Assembly: GCA_963674575.2 (NCBI GenBank)
Contig: CAXXQT010000008.1
Span: 658,188 to 722,187 of the forward strand
Length of the DNA stretch: 64,000 nucleotides
Reading direction: 5' to 3'
DNA from: JAAYAY01 sp963674575
GTDB taxonomy: Bacteria; Planctomycetota; Planctomycetia; Pirellulales; Thermoguttaceae
Shown: piece after piece, positions 42,732 through 51,510 of the stretch
How positions within the stretch are numbered: the stretch's first letter is position 1
Layout of the letters: each line of letters opens with the position of its first letter
Notes under the pieces: generated by a model
Database searches by the model: none
What the model saw: the letters and a program-made list of their open reading frames with translations, nothing else
Told to the model about the DNA's origin: nothing
Position numbers and translations under genes: made by a program

Positions 42732-44075
42732 TCAGAGTTGCCAGCCCTTGCGGTACTCGCGACGCACATACTGATCGGCGGCGGGGCAATTGGTGGCCTT
42801 CATGAGTTCGCCGTCCCACTCGAGCTTCTCGCCCGTGCGAATGGCGAGATTTCCCAGGAGCACGAACTCGGTGAGCAGGCCCGCGTAGTCGAAATTCGAA
42901 AGGGCCGCCGGGCCGCCTTTGCAGGCCGTGATCCATTCCACGTCCTCGTTCGGCACGCGAGGTAGGGTCACCGGGGTTTCGGCATACTCTTCGAGCAGCG
43001 AACCAGGGGTGGTGATCCAGTCCATCTTGCCTCGTTGGAAGAAGAACTTACCCTTTTCGCCGATCATGACCAGGTCGAATTTGGAAGCGGCCACCTTGGG
43101 CTCCATGCCGCAACCGTCCAGCACTTCGGCGGGCGGCAAGTGGCCACCGTCGTTGGAAACCCCGTCGTACCACACGTACTTCAGTTCCTTGTGATGCTTG
43201 CCCGGAGCGAAGGTATGGGTGATCGTCGACCAGTTCGGGCCCGAGACGGCGGTGTTGCCTTCCTGCTTGGCCTCAACCGTCTTCGGATATTTCAGGTCCA
43301 GGGCCCAGAAGGGCATATCAAGGATGTGGCAGCCCATGTCGCCCAGGGCGCCGGTGCCAAAGTCCCACCAGCCTCGCCACTTGAAGGGCACGTAGGCGGA
43401 ACTGTAGGTCTGCTCGGGAGCCGGGCCCAGCCAGAGGTCCCAGTTGAGCGTATCGGGCACGGGTTCTGCCGCCGGTTTGCTTTCCATTCCCTGGGGCCAG
43501 ATCGGGCGATTGGTCCACGCATGAACCTCGGTTATCTTGCCGAGCATACCCGCGCGGATCAGTTCCACGGCGCGGCGGATGGGTTCATTCGCGTGGGCCT
43601 GGTTGCCCATTTGGGTGGCCACGCCCATTTCTCGGGCGGTCTCGGTCATCAGTCGGGCTTCCCAGATGCTGTGCGTGAGCGGCTTCTGGCAGTAGACGTG
43701 CTTGCCCATCCGCATGGCCATGATGGCGGCGTGGGCGTGGGTGTGGTCGGGCGTCGAGACGGTGACCGCATCGAGACGGGAGTCCTCCTTTTCGAGCATC
43801 TTGCGGAAATCCTGGTAGAACACGGCGTCCGGAAAACGTCTCCGGATCTTGCCCTTTCCCCGGCGATTTTCGTCCACGTCGCAGAGAGCGAAGATCGAGC
43901 CCCCGGCTCCGGCGGCCCCTGTTACTTCGCTGGCGCCTTTGCCGCCGATTCCGATGCAACCCACGTTGATCCGGTCGTTGGCCCCCCAGGCCGTGCGCGG
44001 GATGAAGGTGGCGGCCAGGATTCCCGTGGAACTCGCCTTCAAGAAGCTTCGGCGCGAAAAAGACGATTGCGACAT
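42732..44075 (-). CDS. Tat-exported Gfo/Idh/MocA family oxidoreductase
   Basis: A 447-residue NAD(P)-dependent dehydrogenase with a twin-arginine signal, FSRRSFLKASSTGILAATFI. The Rossmann motif is VGCIGIGGKGASEVTG, with ALCDVDENR next and the QKPLTH variant of the EKP motif at the active-site lysine (KHVYCQKPLTHS). The C-terminal half includes TGALGDMGCHILDMPFWAL, the planctomycete-typical stretch with conserved histidine. It lies between sulfatases, which suggests work on sugars freed from sulfated polysaccharide. It diverges from the sulfatase at 44.3 kb. Confidence 0.92.
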   Translation of the reverse strand: MSQSSFSRRSFLKASSTGILAATFIPRTAWGANDRINVGCIGIGGKGASEVTGAAGAGGSIFALCDVDENRRGKGKIRRRFPDAVFYQDFRKMLEKEDSRLDAVTVSTPDHTHAHAAIMAMRMGKHVYCQKPLTHSIWEARLMTETAREMGVATQMGNQAHANEPIRRAVELIRAGMLGKITEVHAWTNRPIWPQGMESKPAAEPVPDTLNWDLWLGPAPEQTYSSAYVPFKWRGWWDFGTGALGDMGCHILDMPFWALDLKYPKTVEAKQEGNTAVSGPNWSTITHTFAPGKHHKELKYVWYDGVSNDGGHLPPAEVLDGCGMEPKVAASKFDLVMIGEKGKFFFQRGKMDWITTPGSLLEEYAETPVTLPRVPNEDVEWITACKGGPAALSNFDYAGLLTEFVLLGNLAIRTGEKLEWDGELMKATNCPAADQYVRREYRKGWQL

Positions 44076-44218
44076 GGCTCGATCTCCACAAAACGAGTGA
44101 GGCTGACAGGCTGCCCGCCATGATGGCGTGTGGCGGCGGCGAACTCAACAGACAGGCCCGCGACGGGGCGGAAAAAGTCAAAATACCTTGGCAGCCGTCT
44201 GACGCCGCCGCGGCGGAT

Positions 44219-44247
44219 GTGACAAGCCGGCCACGTCGGGCTAGAAT
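44219..44247 (+). promoter_or_regulatory. Probable sigma-70 promoter of the 44.3-kb sulfatase
   Basis: GTGACA (44219-44224) and TAGAAT (44242-44247) with exactly 17 bases between, 78 bases upstream of the start codon. It is set in the divergent spacer 44076-44324. No other good pair was seen there. Confidence 0.45.
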
Positions 44248-44324
44248 CCGCCTATGTAGATGGGGGGCGGAACCGTGGTTTGCGTCCCGGGAGATTCCTT
44301 TCAGTATTTTGAGGAGCAACGCCG

Positions 44325-45935
44325 ATGACCGCGAAGCCTGTCCTGCTGCTTCTCTTGTTTACCTTGTCGACGGTTTGCGCGGACGGGGCTGATCCCACCC
44401 CCAACATCCTGATCATTACGGTCGACAATCTCGGCTACGGAGACCTGCGCTGTTACAACCCGGACTCGCCAATCCCCACGCCGAATCTCGATCGGCTTGC
44501 CTCACAGGGCGCGCGGCTGACGAGTTTCTACACGGCGTCGCCCACGTGCACCGTGTCGCGAGCCTGCTTGCTCACCGGGCGGATTCCGCAGCGCCACGGA
44601 TTGGTGAACCAACTGGCCGGGGTGGCCGGCAACTACGGCGTGGGCCTTGCTCAGCGCGAGACCCTTATCTCACAGATCCTCAAAAGCGCCCCCACGCCCT
44701 ACGCAACCGGTTGTTTTGGCAAGTGGAACATCGGATTTGCGGAAGGCTCTCGGCCTACGGAGCGAGGTTTCGACGAGTTCGTCGGCCATGCTTCCGGCAA
44801 TCTCGACTACTTCCGCCACAACTATCACGAGAAACACGATCTCTATCGCGGCATGGAAGAGCTTCATCGCGAGGGCGACTACACTACCGGCATCTTCGCC
44901 GATGCGGCCATCGATTTCATCACGCGGAGATCCGCCGGCGGGCAGCCCTGGTTCTGCTATCTGCCCTTCAACGCGCCCCATTTCCCGAGTGCTGCCAACA
45001 AACTCCACGGCGAGCCCAACCAGTGGCAGGCCCCGGCTTGGGCCTTTAGAGCCTGCGGGCTGTCGCCGGAGGAGCCGGCGCCGGTCAAACGTTATCGGGC
45101 TGTCGTGTACGCCTTGGACAAGGCGATCGGTCGAGTGCTGGCTGCCTTGGGCACGGCCGGTGTCGAAAGGAATACGTTCCTCTTTCTCATGTCGGACAAC
45201 GGCAGTTTCGCCCTCGGCCGTGAAGGTCTCGATGTGGGCTCCAATGCGCCGCTCCGTCACGGCGGGGTCACCTGCTGGGAAGGGGGGCTGCGCGTCGTGG
45301 CGATGGCACGCTGGCCCGGCAAGATCCCCGCCGGCTCGGTCGTTGCTGAACCGTTATGGTCTCCCGACCTGCTGGTCGGGTGTGCGAAACTGGCTCGTGC
45401 AACGTTGCCAAGCCATGTTGCTCTGGACGGCAGGGATCCGCTTCCGGTGCTCACGGGAGATTCGCCTTCACCGCATGAGTCGTTCTACTTTCAATACGCA
45501 AGCCATGCCGCCCTGCGAAAGGGCGACTGGAAGATCGTTCGGGAGAAGCCGGGCCACGCCTGGCTGATTCAGAATCGCAATTCGGCGGCTACAGTCGGGC
45601 CTGTGAAGCCCTGGTTGGTGCCGAGGCCAATGATCGTGTCCGCGATGGCGTTGTTCTGCCAGACCTGCGATTCCCACACGGCACGCAGGTCGAGGGTTGC
45701 GCTGCCCAGGGGACGCTGCCAACCGAGACCGAGTTGCGCGTCGAAGACGGTGCTCAATTCGCCCTCGGCCGTATCGCCGAAGAAATCTGCGTCGCCGAAC
45801 AGGAGCGATGCGCGGAAGTTGCCGATCACGTGCAAGCCGCGACAGCCCAGCTTGCGATCGGCCTGGAAAGAAAAGGTGGGCCCAAAGCCCTCGAATTTCG
45901 CCTCGCCCGGCGGGAGGAGCGTGTCCGAGCCGTAG
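44325..45935 (+). CDS. Sulfatase with C-terminus replaced at base 45566
   Basis: Secreted arylsulfatase-like protein (signal VLLLLLFTLSTVCADG). The formylglycine site is CTVSRACLLTG at Cys75, with Val in place of the common Pro of CxPSR. LGYGDLRCYNPDSPIPTPNLD and SDNGSFALGREGLDVGS are normal. Homology runs to KGDWKIVREKPGHAW (about residue 414), where the usual conserved tail should begin. From base 45566 the reading frame continues only as the antisense of the convergent outer-membrane gene, adding about 122 residues with no sulfatase character. So the gene is 3'-truncated by a deletion or by a misjoin. The start follows GAGGAG. Activity of a protein lacking its C-terminal domain is doubtful. 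Confidence 0.8.
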   Translation: MTAKPVLLLLLFTLSTVCADGADPTPNILIITVDNLGYGDLRCYNPDSPIPTPNLDRLASQGARLTSFYTASPTCTVSRACLLTGRIPQRHGLVNQLAGVAGNYGVGLAQRETLISQILKSAPTPYATGCFGKWNIGFAEGSRPTERGFDEFVGHASGNLDYFRHNYHEKHDLYRGMEELHREGDYTTGIFADAAIDFITRRSAGGQPWFCYLPFNAPHFPSAANKLHGEPNQWQAPAWAFRACGLSPEEPAPVKRYRAVVYALDKAIGRVLAALGTAGVERNTFLFLMSDNGSFALGREGLDVGSNAPLRHGGVTCWEGGLRVVAMARWPGKIPAGSVVAEPLWSPDLLVGCAKLARATLPSHVALDGRDPLPVLTGDSPSPHESFYFQYASHAALRKGDWKIVREKPGHAWLIQNRNSAATVGPVKPWLVPRPMIVSAMALFCQTCDSHTARRSRVALPRGRCQPRPSCASKTVLNSPSAVSPKKSASPNRSDARKLPITCKPRQPSLRSAWKEKVGPKPSNFASPGGRSVSEP

Positions 45936-46435
45936 CCGTTGCGGCCATAGCGCACCCCGCCGCTGAGCAACAGGTCCCAGCGGCGAAATTTTTCCCGCAG
46001 GGTCAGGTCGATATCCAAGACGTCCATATCGATCTGAAGCGTCTCTCCCACGTAGTAGCCGTAGCCCTCCATGGACTGGTTCTGCATCCAGTAACGCGTC
46101 CGGACGCCGTAGCCCAGGTGGTTCTCCACACCCAGCGTGAAGCGGTGTCCGATTCCGAAGTCTTCGTGGAATCCCGGGCCCGCAGCAAGGTCGCTGAAGA
46201 ACGGACGCAGGATCGTCATCTCGTAGTCGCCGTACCACGACCGGGCGCTGCACTCGCACGCCTCCTGCCCGGCGACGGAAGCCCGAAACGACGCGAACTC
46301 GGACTGCTGCTGGGCCAGCTCGGCTTCCAGCGTTTCGAGCCTGCCTACCAATGCCGAATAGCTCAGGTCCTCACTTTGTGCGGAACTCGAAAGGAGGCCC
46401 ATGACGACCAATGCCAACAGGGTCGGGGTGCGCAT
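45569..46435 (-). CDS. Predicted outer-membrane beta-barrel protein
   Basis: A 288-residue protein with a signal peptide (MRTPTLLALVVMGLLSSSAQS). A coiled-coil stretch (about residues 25-50, ALVGRLETLEAELAQQQSEF) precedes a run of alternating aromatic beta strands, and the chain ends in phenylalanine (VAAELRF), typical of barrel proteins. Two cysteines in ACECSARSW may form a disulfide. It resembles planctomycete proteins of the BBP7/Lpg1974-like class. Its stop codon falls exactly where the convergent sulfatase loses homology, so the 3' side of this gene is a rearrangement point. ATG 46435 is chosen for the signal peptide. Confidence 0.8.
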   Translation of the reverse strand: MRTPTLLALVVMGLLSSSAQSEDLSYSALVGRLETLEAELAQQQSEFASFRASVAGQEACECSARSWYGDYEMTILRPFFSDLAAGPGFHEDFGIGHRFTLGVENHLGYGVRTRYWMQNQSMEGYGYYVGETLQIDMDVLDIDLTLREKFRRWDLLLSGGVRYGRNGYGSDTLLPPGEAKFEGFGPTFSFQADRKLGCRGLHVIGNFRASLLFGDADFFGDTAEGELSTVFDAQLGLGWQRPLGSATLDLRAVWESQVWQNNAIADTIIGLGTNQGFTGPTVAAELRF

Positions 46436-46713
46436 CGTGGAAGACCTTGGTTTGATTTGTCGGAAAGGAATTGGTCGAGGGGCAATCTCGTTCCCTGCAA
46501 TTGGGGAGATTCGAGACAGCCCCCTGAGGTCTCTTCGGCCGTCAGGATCGGAGAATTTTGTCTGGCAGGCAGGCTCGTTGCATCCTCCGGCATCGATACA
46601 GGTTCCGGAGTTTGCCAATCTTGCGCAGGTGTTCACATTGACTTCTGGGGGGAGACCGGTCAGGCTGAGAAAGATTGCCGATAACCGTTTGCTCCGTCCG
46701 TTTGGGTTGTTCC

Positions 46714-47499
46714 ATGTCTTCTGATGCCATTCAGCGAGTTGCCGATCTGTTCACTATTTCCGAACGTCTCCTGTTCATCACGGGCGCGGGGGTGTCGGCC
46801 GATTCGGGGCTGCCTACCTATCGCGGCGTGGGAGGACTGTACAACCGTGGTGAGACGGAAGACGGCGTGATTATCGAGGAGGCGCTCAGCGGGCCCATGA
46901 TGGCGGCCCGACCGGGGCTGACCTGGAAGTATCTGTGGCAGATCGGCGAGGCCTGCAGCGGAGCGGCCCCGAACTCCGCCCATCGGATCATGGCGGAACT
47001 CGAAACAAAGAAGCCCGAGGTCTGGGTGCTCACCCAAAACGTGGACGGGCTGCACCGGGCCGCCGGTTCTCATAACCTGATCGAGGTGCACGGCGATATG
47101 TTCGACCTCTACTGCACCGATTGCGGCAAGACGTGTACGGCCGACGAACTGCTTTCCGGGTTTTCGTCCATGCCCGACCTGCCACCCCGCTGCGATCGCT
47201 GCCAGGGCGTGATCCGCCCGAACGTGGTTCTCTTCGGGGAAATGCTGCCCATGGCGGTGGCTCAGGCGCTGGGGCACCTGGCCATGATCGACTTCGACGT
47301 GGTGGTTGCGGTGGGCACGACGGCCTCGTTTCCCTACATTCGCGAGCCCCTCAGTCGGGCCCAACGGGCGCGGCGGTCGATTGTGGAAATCAACCCCACG
47401 CAAACGGCCATCTCTGACTGTTTCGATTACCGAATCGAGTTGGGAGCGGCCGAGGCCCTGGAGAGGATTCGGGAGAACATGGCGGCCGCGGGAGCGTGA
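46714..47499 (+). CDS. cobB: Sir2-family NAD-dependent protein deacylase
   Basis: A 261-residue sirtuin. The NAD motif is FITGAGVSADSGLPTYRG, the TQNVDGLHRAAG block follows, then the catalytic histidine in VEVHG-like LIEVHGDMF. Zinc is held by C-x2-C (YCTDCGKTC) and C-x2-C (CDRCQG), and VVAVGTTASFPYI is the second nucleotide site. It removes acetyl or related groups from lysines, with NAD as co-substrate. ATG 46714 is preferred; an in-frame start at 46675 is preceded by repeat-like sequence. It stands alone. Confidence 0.95.
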   Translation: MSSDAIQRVADLFTISERLLFITGAGVSADSGLPTYRGVGGLYNRGETEDGVIIEEALSGPMMAARPGLTWKYLWQIGEACSGAAPNSAHRIMAELETKKPEVWVLTQNVDGLHRAAGSHNLIEVHGDMFDLYCTDCGKTCTADELLSGFSSMPDLPPRCDRCQGVIRPNVVLFGEMLPMAVAQALGHLAMIDFDVVVAVGTTASFPYIREPLSRAQRARRSIVEINPTQTAISDCFDYRIELGAAEALERIRENMAAAGA

Positions 47500-47514
47500 G
47501 GGGGTGGTGGAGGA

Positions 47515-47640
47515 TGTAGGCTTTAGGCTGTAGGCTGTAGGGTTGAATCCGCAGAGGCTCCGGGTAGATTGGGGGTGGGTTCGCTTCGGCAATCCACGTT
47601 GCATCAACCCCTCCAGCCTCCAGTCTAAAGCCTACAGCCT
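47515..47640. repeat. TAGGCTGTAGG-type direct and inverted repeats
   Basis: Three short copies of GTAGGCTTTAGGCTGTAGG on the plus strand near 47515-47540 and their inverse (CTAAAGCCTACAGCC) near 47625-47640. They fill the spacer between cobB and the membrane gene. No coding sequence. Confidence 0.6.
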
Positions 47641-47655
47641 TGATCGGGGATTGGG

Positions 47656-48054
47656 ATGAACGAGCGAGTGGAGGTGGTTCTTCGCGGTTTGACCGGTCTG
47701 GCCGGTGCGGCGGTGGGGGCGACGGTCGGATACTTCAGCGTCGTCTGGCTGAGCCAGCAGGGGCTCTACGCCATCATCTTGCCCGGGCCGTTGCTTGGAC
47801 TGGGATGCGCCCTCGTTTTGCGGCGAAGTTCGATGGTCGCCGGCATTCTTTGCGGACTGGCCGCGGTGCCCCTGGGCATCTTGTGCGAATGGCGGATCGC
47901 ACCGTTTATTGTCGACCGAAGTCTCAGCTACTTCCTGACGCACCTGGACCAGTTGAGGCCCGCGACCATGATTCTGATCGCCCTGGGGGCCGTGTTTGCC
48001 TTCTGGCTCGGGAGGGGAGACAATCGCTACGGCAGGCCAACTTCGGTGGAATAG
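47656..48054 (+). CDS. Membrane protein of unknown function
   Basis: A 132-residue protein with three or four hydrophobic segments (about residues 10-32, 36-54, 60-76 and 104-119) and short polar loops. The sequence GPLLGLGCALVLRRSS and the final GRGDNRYGRPTSVE tail are distinctive. No family is recognised and no motif suggests enzymatic function. It begins 157 bases after cobB on the same strand behind a repeat cluster, so it is probably transcribed separately. Confidence 0.75.
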   Translation: MNERVEVVLRGLTGLAGAAVGATVGYFSVVWLSQQGLYAIILPGPLLGLGCALVLRRSSMVAGILCGLAAVPLGILCEWRIAPFIVDRSLSYFLTHLDQLRPATMILIALGAVFAFWLGRGDNRYGRPTSVE

Positions 48055-48156
48055 TCTTGGCAAGGAGGCCATGCCTCACGCGACCGAGGTGGCGGCGGCC
48101 AGCGAGTGAACCTTGTGGTGCCGCGACATTGGCACAGCCAAGACGTTCGAGCGGTG

Positions 48157-48385
48157 AGAAGCCCGCGCAGCGGGGCGATACGATTGTAGCCCCAGGCGTG
48201 AGCCTGGGGAAAACGGGGCGGCAATCAAGGGGAAGCCCGCGCAGCGCGGCGACACGACTGGTGATTGTCCGCCTCTGTGATGTGCCGCCGCGCTGCGCGG
48301 GCTTGGAGCAGAGAGCTTCGTAGGGCGGTCCACGGGCTTACGCCACGTGGCTACAGGCGTATCGCCGCGCTGCGCGGGCTTGCTG
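48157..48385. repeat. REP-like cluster, four copies of a GCCCGCGCAGCG motif
   Basis: Two copies on the plus strand (AAGCCCGCGCAGCGGGGCGA at about 48162 and AAGCCCGCGCAGCGCGGCGA at about 48231) and two inverse copies (CGCCGCGCTGCGCGGGCTTG at about 48289 and 48363). Between them is a separate hairpin, CCCCAGGCGTGAGCCTGGGG at about 48191-48210. The set alternates in orientation like bacterial REP/BIME arrays. The spacer 48055-48668 has no gene outside the repeats. Confidence 0.8.
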
Positions 48386-48668
48386 ACGGCGGCTTTCTCT
48401 AAATCGCCCATATTCCCTGTTTCTGCCCGTGACGCCGTCTTGCGGTTGCGGGGATGGACAAAATGTGCCGGTTATTCCGGATCGACTGAGGAATCCGGTT
48501 ATAGGGAGCCGAAAGGATAAAGGCATAGCTGCTCGGATTGTGCCCCCACCTACGGATGGGGCAGACGGAGTTGCGTCAGAAGATAGCGCGCGGAGCGATT
48601 CCCCAGGGAGTTGCTTTGGATTAGGGCCGGCTTCCGGCGCGACGGCGACTTGGACAAAGGACGGATTC

Positions 48669-49922
48669 ATGACGACCTCGATGGTTGACTCGGCACGGAA
48701 GTGGATACTGGCGGGATTGGTCGTGGGTGTCTTGGGTGCCGCAGCCGTTGCCGCCGACCCTTGTAGCGACGGGAGTTGCGGCAAGGACTGGTTCGATTCC
48801 AGTTCGTGCTCGAACTGCATGGGCGACCTCGACACGACCTGCTGCGGCGACATGAGCCCCTTTGCCATGTGTCCCGGCGGACGCTGGTACTTCCAAGCCG
48901 ACGCGCTCGCTTTGCGACGCGATGCTGGACAGAACGAGATCTTTCAGACGCGAAATACAAATACGCTAATAAGCGATGAAGTTCTCGATAACGATGGGGC
49001 GTCTCTGGATCCGCGAGTGTTTGAGTTGGTGAGCTTGATCGATCGGGAGACAGTGCTGAGCACGGATAGCCTCGAGTTCCAATTCGCCGCCGGCTACCGC
49101 CTTCTGATGGGTTGCAAACTGGCCGAGCACTATGCGGTCGAATTCTCCTATTTCGATCTGAACGACTGGGATGAGAACAAGGCGGTCAGCGACGATACCA
49201 CGTACGATGTTGACGGGACGATCGACGCGGATTCTGGTGTGGTGACGGTGACAACGACCCAACCCGCCAGTCTGTTTTCGCCCTTTTCCAACTTCGGTGA
49301 TCCTGCGGATGCTGAGGTTGACTACAACAGTCTGGCGTCCATCCGTTACGAGTCGGGATTGGACAACGTGGAGTTGAATGTCCGCCGTTGGCTCACCACG
49401 GAGCCCTCGCGGATGGCGGTTTCCGTGCTGTGGGGCGGTCGCTACAACGGGATCTACGAGCGGTTCGGCTACTACACCGAATCGGCCACGACGAGCCACG
49501 ACGTGGATGTGCGGACGAGGAACGACCTGTGGGCCCTGCAGATCGGCGGGCAGGTCGATTTCTGCTGGGATCCGGGCTGGCACACCGAGTTCGAGATCAA
49601 GGGCGGAATTGCCCATAACCGGGCCTACCAGGAGACGTACTACCAGTTCGTCGAGGGCGCCGGTAGCGAGGACTACTGGAACCGCGTGGACAAGGAGGTG
49701 ACGTCCTGGATCGGTGAGTTGCGACTGACGCTCGTCTACCAGTTCGGCTCGCACCTGACCACGCATTTCGGCTACGAGGCCCTGATGATCGCCAACGCCG
49801 CTCTGGCCTCGCGCAACTTCCAGACGGATCGGGCGATCCTGACGGACGGCCCGTGGATGCTCAACAACGGCGGAACGGTCGTCTACCACGGCCCCTCGGC
49901 CGGTCTTACCTTCGCGTGGTAG
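48669..49922 (+). CDS. Outer-membrane beta-barrel protein, BBP7-like
   Basis: A 417-residue exported protein with signal peptide (ARKWILAGLVVGVLGAAAVA), then a cysteine-rich stretch (six to eight Cys within about 45 residues: DPCSDGSCGK, SCSNCMG, TTCCGDM, AMCPGG). The rest is beta-rich with many aromatic residues and ends SAGLTFAW. The pattern GRWYFQADALALRRD...LEFQFAAGYRLLMG is typical of BBP7/Lpg1974-like planctomycete surface barrels. The cysteine stretch may anchor or crosslink the protein. AAGGACGG lies before ATG 48669, so this start is preferred over the long upstream extension, which lies in repeat DNA. Confidence 0.85.
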   Translation: MTTSMVDSARKWILAGLVVGVLGAAAVAADPCSDGSCGKDWFDSSSCSNCMGDLDTTCCGDMSPFAMCPGGRWYFQADALALRRDAGQNEIFQTRNTNTLISDEVLDNDGASLDPRVFELVSLIDRETVLSTDSLEFQFAAGYRLLMGCKLAEHYAVEFSYFDLNDWDENKAVSDDTTYDVDGTIDADSGVVTVTTTQPASLFSPFSNFGDPADAEVDYNSLASIRYESGLDNVELNVRRWLTTEPSRMAVSVLWGGRYNGIYERFGYYTESATTSHDVDVRTRNDLWALQIGGQVDFCWDPGWHTEFEIKGGIAHNRAYQETYYQFVEGAGSEDYWNRVDKEVTSWIGELRLTLVYQFGSHLTTHFGYEALMIANAALASRNFQTDRAILTDGPWMLNNGGTVVYHGPSAGLTFAW

Positions 49923-49986
49923 CACTCTCCGTAGGTTGGCTCTCCCGAGCCGACCATGGAGGCGTGTTTGGTGCTCCACTGGCACA

Positions 49987-50055
49987 TAGGGTGCGTCTTG
50001 ACGCACCGATTGGAACGTCGTTGATACTGCTTGGTGCGTCGAGACGCACCCTACC
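49987..50055. repeat. Paired GGTGCGTC hairpins between convergent genes
   Basis: GGTGCGTCTTGACGCACC (about 49990-50007) and GGTGCGTCGAGACGCACC (about 50033-50050) are each self-complementary, and as a pair they are inverted (AGGGTGCGTC...GACGCACCCT). Placed between two convergent stops, they could act as a bidirectional transcription terminator. Confidence 0.7.
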
Positions 50056-50059
50056 GTTG

Positions 50060-50893
50060 CTACGGTTCGAATTCCTTGAGAAAGCCGTAGGCCTCGTTGT
50101 GGTGGTCGAAGTCCCAGTCGGTGAGGTCCACGTTGAGCTTCAGATTGAGATAGGTGTACTCTTCGAGGAGTTGGGGTTTGCCGCCGGGCTCGTCGGGCCA
50201 GGTGTAGGATTCGTGACGAACCGGCAGGTCGAGTTCCTCGTCCACATAGATGCGTGCGATGTGATAGCGGTAGCGCTCCCGCTGCACGGGATGGCTGAAC
50301 TCAATCACGCGGCAAACGCGGTTGTCGATCTTGACTCCCTCGATCTGGCGGCAGAATAACTCCTCGGGTGGGTTCTGGAGTTCCTCTTGTCCGACGAGGA
50401 GCAACTCGTCAATGAGGCTCTTGATTCCCACGTGGGTGATGGGGTAGCGGTTCCGTTCCATGGCGAGTTCGCCGAAGGGATCGACTGCGGTGGTAACGTA
50501 GGCGAATCGCTTCCCTCCACGGCGGGCAATCAGTTTGCCATTGTTCTTGCCTTCCACATAGATGACTTCTCGACCCTGCACGTCGGCCGGTGCGAGGAAC
50601 TTCATGTAGACGGAGAAGGGCGCCACGATCTGGCCATCACGGACCTGGCGATGGCGGATTTTCAGTTCCGCGTATTCGTAGCCGTGAAGTTGTCCGTTGA
50701 TTCGCTCCCGTTTCACGAGCGTGCATGAGTAGTCGGCGACCTGGTTGCCGAAGAGCTGGCGTCGCTGCTGGGCTTCTTGGATGACGGTGGCCAGGACGTC
50801 CTGGTCAGGTGTTGCTGCCGGCGCGTTTTGGAGAAACAGGAGCGTCGAACAGACGGCGAGGAGGGCAATGAAAGGGGGAAAGCATCGGCGCAT
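50060..50893 (-). CDS. DUF1571 family secreted protein
   Basis: A 277-residue protein with a signal peptide (FIALLAVCSTLLFLQNAPA). The family motif set is YSCTLVKRERINGQL, RHRQVRDGQIVAPFSVYMKFLAP, GREVIYVEGKNNGKLIARRGG, and the tail ending LTDWDFDHHNEAYGFLKE. DUF1571 proteins are frequent in planctomycetes; their function is unknown. A beta-sheet fold related to lipoprotein-localisation (LolA-like) factors is possible, which is inference. It converges with the BBP7-like gene. Confidence 0.88.
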   Translation of the reverse strand: MRRCFPPFIALLAVCSTLLFLQNAPAATPDQDVLATVIQEAQQRRQLFGNQVADYSCTLVKRERINGQLHGYEYAELKIRHRQVRDGQIVAPFSVYMKFLAPADVQGREVIYVEGKNNGKLIARRGGKRFAYVTTAVDPFGELAMERNRYPITHVGIKSLIDELLLVGQEELQNPPEELFCRQIEGVKIDNRVCRVIEFSHPVQRERYRYHIARIYVDEELDLPVRHESYTWPDEPGGKPQLLEEYTYLNLKLNVDLTDWDFDHHNEAYGFLKEFEP

Positions 50894-51510
50894 GTTGACT
50901 TCTCTCTGGCACGGTTGGCGAAAATGCTTGATCAGGGGGAGCGGTCGGGCGCCGTGGCTCGTGACGCGGATGGTCGAAATCGCATCGAGGCCGTTGCTCC
51001 TTGAGACGAGTTGGGCGACCGGCCAGGGGATGGCTGGGGAAAAAGCCGCTGGGGAATTCTAGATCACAAAACCGCGAGGGCAACTTCGCCGTATATCTTT
51101 CGGGTCGATTGGTGGAGTTTGGGGGCCGATTGGGGGAGATCCTTCGGTCTGGGCAAGGCGTACGTGCCGCCGGCAGATTCGCCAGTCCTCTCCTTTTCGT
51201 TGCCATTTTCCCAGGGTACGCAGCCGGAAGATCCCGTGTGTCCGGTGGGGTTTCTACGAAACGGGCTGGTAGGGGGTTCTCCGGCATCGCTTCGTGTTCT
51301 TATGCCCAAAGGTGCGATTTTGCCGACAGGCTGAATGTTGGAGTCCAGGCTTCAGCCTGTTTGGATAGAACCGCAGAATATCGAACAAGGAACAGCAGAA
51401 TAGCGAAGGCAAAGATGAACGCCCTCGCCGGCAAAGATGCCAGCGCCACGGATTGTTGGAGTCCACGCTTTCGCGTGCAGAAGACAGCCTAAAGGCTGGA
51501 CTTCAACAGG
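50894..51510. other. 617-base spacer with dispersed inverted repeats
   Basis: No credible gene. Holds GTTGGAGTCCAGGCTTCAGC plus CTG at 51337-51359 (inverse copy at 16219-16241) and a 54-base imperfect palindrome at 51454-51507 beginning GTTGGAGTCCACGC and ending GGACTTCAAC. Upstream is ordinary sequence likely to hold the DUF1571 promoter on the minus strand. Confidence 0.6.

Noticed and set aside
51001..51492. 163-residue plus-strand reading frame in the spacer before the hybrid kinase
   Set aside because: Overlaps dispersed inverted repeats, has no recognisable domain and an unlikely composition.
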